From Planctomycetota bacterium (lineage in GTDB: Bacteria > Planctomycetota > Phycisphaerae > WQYP01): a stretch of 9,993 nt of DNA. The stretch is from positions 1-9,993 of the forward strand of contig JAJYZY010000081.1 in NCBI GenBank assembly GCA_021799715.1, written 5' to 3'. Made by a program: the position numbers and the translations under genes. The notes under the pieces are model-generated. The model worked only from the letters and a program-made list of their open reading frames with translations, was not told the DNA's origin and searched no databases. Positions 5,897 through 9,993 of the stretch are shown here, one piece after another. The stretch's first letter is position 1; each line of letters opens with the position of its first letter.

Positions 5897-6252
5897 CTTC
5901 CCGACCATTATTCGATGCACCGACTGCAGCGCCAACCCGTAGGGTTAAAACCGGCCGGGCAGTGCCGACGATTCCGGTTCCGCCAAAGCCGCCGGTTCAA
6001 TCGTGGACGATTACATTTGTCGCCGTGCCGGATTCAGTGCCGGGAATCATCCGCGTTCGCCGAGTTCTGAAAAACGCCATGCGGAGATACAAGCTACGTG
6101 CCCGAATCGTTGCAGAGCCTGGCACCATTGCAACGCTGGGCCATTCGACGGGCAATCAATCGTCCGATGGCCACCGAGGCCGGGAAACGGCGTTTAACCG
6201 AACTCGAAAGAATGAAGTTGCGGCCGGGACGACCGGCAGAATGGAGCGGTAA
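5893..6252 (+). CDS. Small phage-type protein of unknown function
   Basis: Starting at ATG 5893, with a strong GGAGG site at 5879-5883 and ATGA overlap with the gene before, this frame gives 119 residues. A more upstream start at 5821 is open but has no site and would overlap the 45-residue gene. After a Pro-rich basic leader (about residues 1-37) comes a compact conserved-looking core (WTITFVAVPDSVPGIIRVRR, then LLKNAMRRYKLRARIVAE-type order, about 38-76). I recall similar cores in small genes of phage-like islands, without known function. The last 43 residues (GHSTGNQSSDGHRG and onward) look like a non-native frame, while the overlapping +1 frame there looks protein-like. The real C-terminus may therefore differ by a frameshift, or the tail may simply be tolerated overlap. 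Confidence 0.6.
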   Translation: MTSRPLFDAPTAAPTRRVKTGRAVPTIPVPPKPPVQSWTITFVAVPDSVPGIIRVRRVLKNAMRRYKLRARIVAEPGTIATLGHSTGNQSSDGHRGRETAFNRTRKNEVAAGTTGRMER

Positions 6253-6265
6253 TCATGGTTCCTGA
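6098..6265 (+). CDS. Overlapping +1-frame gene or frameshifted C-terminus (55 residues)
   Basis: In the +1 frame relative to the previous gene, GTG 6098 opens a 55-residue frame. Its content (LQRWAIRRAINRPMATEAGK, then a basic helix with RRLTELERMKLRPGRPAEW) looks like a genuine helical basic protein, more so than the frame it overlaps. GGAG at 6083-6086 is 11 bases before the GTG, a slightly long spacing. The TGA at 6263-6265 overlaps the next gene by 11 bases, the same overlap seen between the terminase genes. Either this is a separate nested gene, or it is the true C-terminal half of the previous protein reached by a frameshift (programmed or mutational). Confidence 0.45.
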   Translation: MPESLQSLAPLQRWAIRRAINRPMATEAGKRRLTELERMKLRPGRPAEWSGNHGS

Positions 6266-6533
6266 TTCTCGCGAACGCCAAGGTCAACACTCCGCGACCG
6301 ATTGGGCGGAGGCTCTGACCCAAATCGAAGATGCCTTGGATATAACCGACCGCAAGGAGTGGTATGGCCTGTTGGTGGGGCACTTTTTGTATGTCGGCGG
6401 ATCGCCGACGGCGCGGCCTGATGGGGCAATGGACAGTACTTGGTTTGTGGGGCCATATCAAATCGAAATTCACGAAACGGCGAACGGCACTGTTTCATGG
6501 CATATTGCCACCCCGGATGAGGCATTGCGATGA
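6255..6533 (+). CDS. Hypothetical 92-residue acidic protein upstream of terminase
   Basis: A 92-residue protein with ATG at 6255 preceded by GGAG at 6243-6246 (8-base spacing). No family is recognised. Residues about 15-50 are helical and acidic (WAEALTQIEDALDI), and the second half is beta-like with aromatic residues (TWFVGPYQIEIHETANGTVSWHI). Its TGA overlaps the terminase ATG as ATGA, so the two are likely translated in a coupled way and this protein may take part in packaging. It is not similar in pattern to HNH nucleases, which often sit near terminases. Confidence 0.65.
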   Translation: MVPDSRERQGQHSATDWAEALTQIEDALDITDRKEWYGLLVGHFLYVGGSPTARPDGAMDSTWFVGPYQIEIHETANGTVSWHIATPDEALR

Positions 6534-7936
6534 ACCCAGTCACTTATTACCGCGCCTGGCGCGAGGCGTGCGATGACGCCGGGGCCATGCTTCGCCGCCG
6601 ACGCAAGGCCGTGGCCCTGTTGGACGCCAAGCCCACGGACGCCATCACGCCCGCTGACTATCAGGCGGCTTTCGTGGATGATCCGTCCCGCGTGGTTGTG
6701 GCAAGGGGCGGAAACTCCAGCGGAAAAACCGAAGCCGGGGCCATCAAGGTTGCCCGCATCCTGAAACACGCCCCGCCCTACCCGAACTGTCCATTCTGGA
6801 TCATCGGCCAGAGTTTTGAACTCGCCTGCGGTGTATGCTGGGCCGAAAAACTTACCAAGCACTTTGCCGCCCACGAGATCCGAAAAATCTCATGGCACGA
6901 TCAGGCCCGCAACTGGCCCGCCGCCGTCCGATTGCACAACGGCTGGGTAATTGAGTTCAAGTCCGCTGAACAAGGGCGACGGCTGTTTCAGGCCCGGAGC
7001 ATCGGCGGGGCGTGGCTTGATGAACAGTTTCCGCCTTCGATATTCATTGAAATATTCGCCAGAACACGTGACACGCACGGGCAGATTATCATGACCCAGA
7101 CGCCCATTGAATTTGACCCGTTCATGGAGGATAAGTTTAATTCCCATTCGCCCGGCTGGTCGTGGCACCAGTTCAGGACACGGGACAATAGCTTTGTTTC
7201 CTCTGACTGGATCGACGCCTTTGAGCAGGAGATACCGGAGCAGTTCAGGGCTACCCGCATGGCCGGGGAATTCGGGAGCTTCCAAGGCGCGGTTTATCCG
7301 CTTTTCGATCGCAACGTGCATGTTATTCCCGCCGTCAATCCGGCGACGCTGACCGACAAGCTGATTGTTCGCAGCGTAGACTTTGGCTTCAATAACCCGT
7401 TTGTGTGCCTCTGGCTGTACAAGACCGGCGACGGCGGCTGGGTTGTGTTTCAGGAATACTACAAACCGCGAACCCGCATTGCCGAACACGCCGCAACGAT
7501 CAAAGCTATGAGCGATGGCATGACCGTTCAACGCACCTGGGCGGATCCCGAAGATGCTGCGGCACGAAATGAACTCGGTGCCCTGGGCGTGCCGACCAGC
7601 ACAGCCCGTAAGGCCGTCCGGGCCGGCATTGAAGAAACCCAACGGCTGATGATGGTTATGGGTGATGGCAAGCCCCGCCTGCACATAACCACTAACTGTC
7701 CCAACACCATACGCGAGCTATCCTCTTACCGATGGGACAAAGGTACCGTTCGTACTGCCCCGGATATGCCGCTGAAAAAAGACGATCATACCTGCGACGC
7801 ATTGCGGTATGCCCTGTACTCCGAGAAACCTTACAGCGATGCCGGAACTGGTGCGCCGGAGATGGCAACAAACCCAAGCCGAATGAATATAATCATGCGG
7901 GGCGCGGGGCTTTGGAGCGGTCAAGATGACGAATGA
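6530..7936 (+). CDS. terL: Phage terminase large subunit (packaging ATPase-nuclease)
   Basis: The 468-residue protein contains both domains of a DNA-packaging motor. The N-terminal ATPase shows Walker A GGNSSGKT (residues 60-67), Walker B GGAWLDEQF (159-167, with D164 and catalytic E165), and the coupling motif IIMTQTP (186-192). The C-terminal RNase H-fold nuclease shows SVDFGFNNP (D284), TWADPED (D339) and KKDDHTCDALRYAL (D423), the three acidic positions expected. Length is normal and no frame break is seen, so the enzyme is probably active. It would translocate element DNA into a procapsid and cut it. No portal or capsid gene follows, so those parts must come from elsewhere. The start ATG overlaps the previous stop by ATGA. 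Its own end overlaps the small-subunit-like gene by 11 bases. Confidence 0.93.
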   Translation: MNPVTYYRAWREACDDAGAMLRRRRKAVALLDAKPTDAITPADYQAAFVDDPSRVVVARGGNSSGKTEAGAIKVARILKHAPPYPNCPFWIIGQSFELACGVCWAEKLTKHFAAHEIRKISWHDQARNWPAAVRLHNGWVIEFKSAEQGRRLFQARSIGGAWLDEQFPPSIFIEIFARTRDTHGQIIMTQTPIEFDPFMEDKFNSHSPGWSWHQFRTRDNSFVSSDWIDAFEQEIPEQFRATRMAGEFGSFQGAVYPLFDRNVHVIPAVNPATLTDKLIVRSVDFGFNNPFVCLWLYKTGDGGWVVFQEYYKPRTRIAEHAATIKAMSDGMTVQRTWADPEDAAARNELGALGVPTSTARKAVRAGIEETQRLMMVMGDGKPRLHITTNCPNTIRELSSYRWDKGTVRTAPDMPLKKDDHTCDALRYALYSEKPYSDAGTGAPEMATNPSRMNIIMRGAGLWSGQDDE

Positions 7937-8309
7937 ACAGATGGAAGGCCAGATAACGGAAAAACAACTGCCCGCGCTGGAGGCATTGTTTCAGGGAGCG
8001 ACGCTGGAAGTTGCGGCCAACGCCGCGGGTGTGACCGTCCAAACCGTGATGCGATGGAAGAAACTGCCCGCGTTTCAAAGGGAGTTACAGGCCCGTGCGG
8101 ACGCCATGCTTTCCGCGGCGCAGAGAATGGCCGCCGGGGAAGCGGTCAAATGCTTAGAAACGTGGCGTGAACTACGCGATGACCCCAAACAGCCCGGCAT
8201 CGTGCGTATTGCGGCGGCGGACAAAGTATTCGGCGTGGCCATGGCTCCGGCAATAGAGGATGTCCGCCGGATGACACGCAAGATGCTGAAGGCCATGAAG
8301 GCCCCGTAG
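7926..8309 (+). CDS. Terminase small subunit-like HTH protein
   Basis: A 127-residue protein. Residues about 13-60 (LPALEALFQGATLEVAANAA, then GVTVQTVMRWKKLPAFQREL) form a helix-turn-helix of the type found at the N-terminus of small terminase subunits (phBC6A51/Terminase_2-like), followed by a long helix with Ala/Arg-rich content and a C-terminal part ending in MTRKMLKAMKAP. Small subunits bind the cos/pac DNA and load it onto the large subunit. The gene overlaps the end of the large-subunit gene by 11 bases, so both are co-expressed. The order large-then-small is opposite to that of most tailed phages. It could alternatively be a transcriptional regulator of similar HTH type, but the overlap with terL favours packaging. 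Confidence 0.72.
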   Translation: MTNEQMEGQITEKQLPALEALFQGATLEVAANAAGVTVQTVMRWKKLPAFQRELQARADAMLSAAQRMAAGEAVKCLETWRELRDDPKQPGIVRIAAADKVFGVAMAPAIEDVRRMTRKMLKAMKAP

Positions 8310-8310
8310 G

Positions 8311-8327
8311 AATGTTAATAAATGTTA
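8311..8327 (+). repeat. Short direct repeat after the terminase genes
   Basis: AATGTTA occurs at 8311-8317 and again at 8321-8327, a spacing of 10 bases, or one helical turn. It begins directly after the stop codon of the small-subunit-like gene, in an AT-rich gap upstream of the toxin-antitoxin promoter. The spacing is compatible with a protein-binding site, but two copies are weak evidence. Confidence 0.3.
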
Positions 8328-8364
8328 GGTTTTTGAGGGTATCTGGGCCGATATTTACCATCGC

Positions 8365-8392
8365 TTGACATTTAAGCGTTAATAGCTATGAT
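8365..8392 (+). promoter_or_regulatory. Sigma-70-type promoter of the toxin-antitoxin pair
   Basis: TTGACA (8365-8370, a perfect -35 consensus) and TATGAT (8387-8392, one mismatch to TATAAT) are separated by 16 bases. This is the best promoter match in the window and stands in an AT-rich gap just upstream of the antitoxin gene. It probably also transcribes the integrase, which follows the toxin after only 20 bases. Confidence 0.8.
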
Positions 8393-8399
8393 AGTAATT
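8381..8399. promoter_or_regulatory. Palindromic operator over the -10 box
   Basis: AATAGCTATGATAGTAATT is an imperfect palindrome centred on base 8390: the inner CTAT-G-ATAG and the outer AAT/ATT arms match, with two mismatched pairs between. It covers the -10 element and the expected transcription start. Phd/YefM-type antitoxins repress their own promoter through such palindromes, so autoregulation by the downstream gene product is the natural reading. Confidence 0.55.
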
Positions 8400-8421
8400 G
8401 TGATTGTTTGGAGTATTAGGT

Positions 8422-8667
8422 ATGGATATTGGTATTGCCGAGTTTCGTAACAACATGGCCGACCCGATTAACCGGGCTATTTACGCCGGGGAGCGCGTCA
8501 TTCTAACCCGTGATGGCAAACCCACGGTGGCGCTGGTGAGCATGGACGATCTGAATCTGCTGGAGGAACTGGAAAACCGGGCTGATCTGAAAGCGGCATT
8601 GAAAGCCCGCAAGGAAAAAGGCGGAGTGCCGCTGGAGCGAATCAAAGCCCGTATGGCGGCGCGGTGA
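8422..8667 (+). CDS. Phd/YefM family antitoxin
   Basis: An 81-residue antitoxin that should neutralise the RelE-type toxin encoded next and repress the shared promoter. The N-terminal DNA-binding and dimerisation fold is typical: IGIAEFRNNMADPINRAIYA, then GERVILTRDGKPTVALVSMDDL (residues about 4-44). A helical, charged C-terminal part (ENRADLKAALKARKEKGG, about 51-68) would wrap the toxin. ATG 8422 is preferred over a TTG at 8404 because GGAG at 8410-8413 is eight bases upstream of it. The toxin gene begins three bases after the stop, as usual for such operons. In a mobile element the pair likely serves to keep the element in the population or to block competing phages. Confidence 0.9.
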   Translation: MDIGIAEFRNNMADPINRAIYAGERVILTRDGKPTVALVSMDDLNLLEELENRADLKAALKARKEKGGVPLERIKARMAAR

Positions 8668-8670
8668 GTT

Positions 8671-8937
8671 GTGGCCATATATCGGGTTATTCTCAAGCCG
8701 TCCGCCGATAAGGCGCTGCAAAAGCTTCCAGTGGATATGCAACGCCGGATTGTGGCCAAACTGGATGAACTGGCGGTGAATCCACGGCCGGCCAACGTGG
8801 TGAAACTGGCGGGCGATGATAATCTTTGGCGTATAAGAGCCGGCGATTATCGCGTGGTGTATGAGATTCACGACCGGGAAATAACGGTATGCGTTCTGGC
8901 CATTGCCCACCGACGCGACATTTACCGTGGATTGTAA
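8671..8937 (+). CDS. RelE/ParE superfamily toxin
   Basis: An 88-residue toxin of the RelE type, which cleaves ribosome-bound mRNA in well-studied members; ParE-type relatives instead inhibit gyrase. Seen: YRVILKPSADKALQKLPVDM (helical start), then KLAGDDNLWRIRAGDYRVVY (residues 45-64) and a closing strand and tail VCVLAIAHRRDIYRG. The R54/R56/R61 cluster, Y64 and H80-R81 are the positions expected of RelE-like ribonucleases. Start is GTG at 8671, three bases after the antitoxin stop. Only 20 bases separate it from the integrase start, so the three genes may share one transcript. Confidence 0.9.
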   Translation: MAIYRVILKPSADKALQKLPVDMQRRIVAKLDELAVNPRPANVVKLAGDDNLWRIRAGDYRVVYEIHDREITVCVLAIAHRRDIYRGL

Positions 8938-8957
8938 AAAGCAAAGGACGGTGACAC

Positions 8958-9993
8958 GTGGCCTCAACCTACAAACGTGGTAAATCTTGGATTGCGTCTT
9001 ACCTTGGATCAGATGGCCTCTGGCACGCCAAGTCCGCCGGCACGGACAAAGGCGAAGCCCTGCGGCTGGCGAATCATCTTGAAAATCAAGCCACGCTAAT
9101 CCGTGCAGGGATTGTTGACACCAAGCAACAGCGTTTTGCCGCCAATGCCAAACTGGGCATTGCGGATCATGTTTCCGCCTATAGGGCCGATCTACTGGGC
9201 CGCAACCGCACCGGGAAGCATGTCAACCTTGCCGTGAAGCGGGTTGAAACACTGCTGGAAAAGGCCGCGATTGAAAACTTGACGGATATATCAGGCTCCC
9301 GCATATCCACCGCGCTGGGGCAATTGCGTGATGAGGGCATGGCGGAGCGCACCATCGGCCACTACACGCGGTGCATCAAAGGTTTTACCCGCTGGGCGTG
9401 GCGTAACGGGCTGTGTGCGGATGATCCGTTAGCCATCCTGGCGGTCAAGGTGAACGTGCCGTTGGCGGAGCGTAAGCACGTCCGGCGTCCATTTTCCGCC
9501 GAAGAACTCCGGCAATTGCTGGCCTATACCAAGGCCGCGCCAACACGCTGGAACATGACGGGGATAGACCGGGCAATGCTTTATTCCGTGGCTTGTGGCA
9601 CGGGATTCCGGGCCAATGAATTGCGAAGTCTGACGGTGAAATCTTTCCGCTTGGATGAGCCGGCCATTGCGCTATCCGGCACCGCCGCCAAAAACGGCAA
9701 AGATGTTCTGCAACCCATACCGGCGGAACTGGCCAATGAACTCAAGCCATGGCTTAAAGGCCGCAAGGCAGGTCCGGCATTCAGCATGTGCAATAAAGGC
9801 AACGTGGTGCGGATGTTGCGTGATGACATGGCTTCTGCCCGGATCGCATGGTTCAAGTCCATGGAACCCGACCTGCAACGCCGCAACGCCCGGCAAGGTG
9901 ATTTTCTCCGCCCAATTGATGCGGATGGCCGGTATGCCGATTTTCACGCCTTGCGGGCAACGTATATCACTATGCTGGCGAGAGCCAACGTAC
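8958..9993 (+). CDS. int: Tyrosine-type site-specific integrase, 3' end beyond window
   Basis: A frame of 345 complete codons, open to the right edge, encoding the recombinase that should insert and (with the xis-like protein) excise this element. The start GTG 8958 has AAAGGA at 8943-8948. Residues 1-45 (YKRGKSWIASYLGSDGLWHA) form an arm-site-binding beta domain; about 65-165 is the core-binding SAM-like domain (MAERTIGHYTRCIKGFTRWAW); about 175 onward is the catalytic domain. Visible catalytic residues are Arg218 in ACGTGFRANELRSL, Lys245 in TAAKNGKD and the HxxR box DFHALRATY (His330, Arg333). The second His/Trp and the nucleophilic Tyr lie outside the window. The gene points to the right end of the element, where attR with the intact tRNA-Thr is expected. 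It may continue into the att core, in which case its last residues differ between integrated and circular forms. Confidence 0.95.
   Translation, partial: MASTYKRGKSWIASYLGSDGLWHAKSAGTDKGEALRLANHLENQATLIRAGIVDTKQQRFAANAKLGIADHVSAYRADLLGRNRTGKHVNLAVKRVETLLEKAAIENLTDISGSRISTALGQLRDEGMAERTIGHYTRCIKGFTRWAWRNGLCADDPLAILAVKVNVPLAERKHVRRPFSAEELRQLLAYTKAAPTRWNMTGIDRAMLYSVACGTGFRANELRSLTVKSFRLDEPAIALSGTAAKNGKDVLQPIPAELANELKPWLKGRKAGPAFSMCNKGNVVRMLRDDMASARIAWFKSMEPDLQRRNARQGDFLRPIDADGRYADFHALRATYITMLARANV

Larger units (their letters stand above)
3143..9993 (+). mobile_element. Integrated phage-satellite-like element (left end to beyond the window)
   Basis: The segment begins at a tRNA-Thr 3' fragment (attL) and runs past the right edge, where a tyrosine integrase is still open. 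All genes in it are on + and are typical of mobile DNA: excisionase-like HTH, DnaB-N/RepA-like ATPase, small coupled genes, terminase large and small subunits, a RelE-type toxin-antitoxin pair and integrase. No portal, head, tail, lysis or lysogeny repressor gene is present in the roughly 6.9 kb visible. The integrase points outward to the unseen right end, where the intact tRNA and attR are expected. The right boundary is therefore unknown, but little room is needed beyond the integrase C-terminus. Alternative: a remnant prophage that lost its structural block, although the complete-looking coding frames and tight overlaps argue against random decay. Confidence 0.8.

Noticed and set aside
1..9993. 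CRISPR array, insertion sequence or rRNA
   Set aside because: No regularly spaced repeats, transposase motifs with terminal inverted repeats, or rRNA-like sequence were seen.

Overview
This window holds a bacterial chromosomal segment interrupted by a compact integrated mobile element. The sequence is moderately GC-rich. Gene families and style suggest Planctomycetota, perhaps a Phycisphaerae-like lineage: an integrase type and an integrase-tail remnant of a kind I remember from planctomycete genomes, small coupled phage-like genes, and many GTG/TTG or weakly Shine-Dalgarno-preceded starts. This is a judgement from memory of protein families, not a database result, and only the phylum-level guess should be given weight.

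Host part (about 1-3142). The left edge cuts into an Amt/Mep/Rh ammonium transporter gene (stop at 1169). A strong Rho-independent terminator follows at 1212-1251. Next come a GT4-like glycosyltransferase (about 1282-2457) with a degenerate acidic motif and a GNAT/phosphinothricin-acetyltransferase-like N-acetyltransferase (2521-3009). All three lie on the + strand and are ordinary chromosomal genes.

Junction (3143-3392). On the - strand there is the 3' portion only of a tRNA-Thr(UGU) gene: anticodon arm, variable loop, T arm and 3' acceptor strand. No D arm or 5' acceptor strand follows, so this is best read as an attachment site (attL). The + strand reading frame that runs antisense through the tRNA fragment continues into a short open tail ending at 3392. 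That tail resembles the detached C-terminal end of a tyrosine integrase.

Mobile element (3143 to beyond 9993, all genes on +). Gene order is: an excisionase/AlpA-like HTH protein; a large DnaB-N plus RepA-like AAA ATPase; a cis region with GCAC repeats and a strong hairpin (candidate origin or packaging site); a chain of small genes joined by ATGA stop-start overlaps; a full-length phage terminase large subunit; a terminase-small-subunit-like HTH protein; a Phd/YefM-RelE toxin-antitoxin pair with its own good promoter; and a tyrosine integrase that runs off the right edge. No portal, capsid, protease, tail, lysis or CI-like repressor gene lies between the integrase-proximal module and attL. 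The element therefore carries integration, replication, DNA packaging and addiction functions but no virion structure genes. This is the layout of a phage satellite or packaging-parasite-like island. Because its integrase gene points toward the missing attR and a matching tail sits at attL, circularisation may join the two and change the integrase C-terminus.
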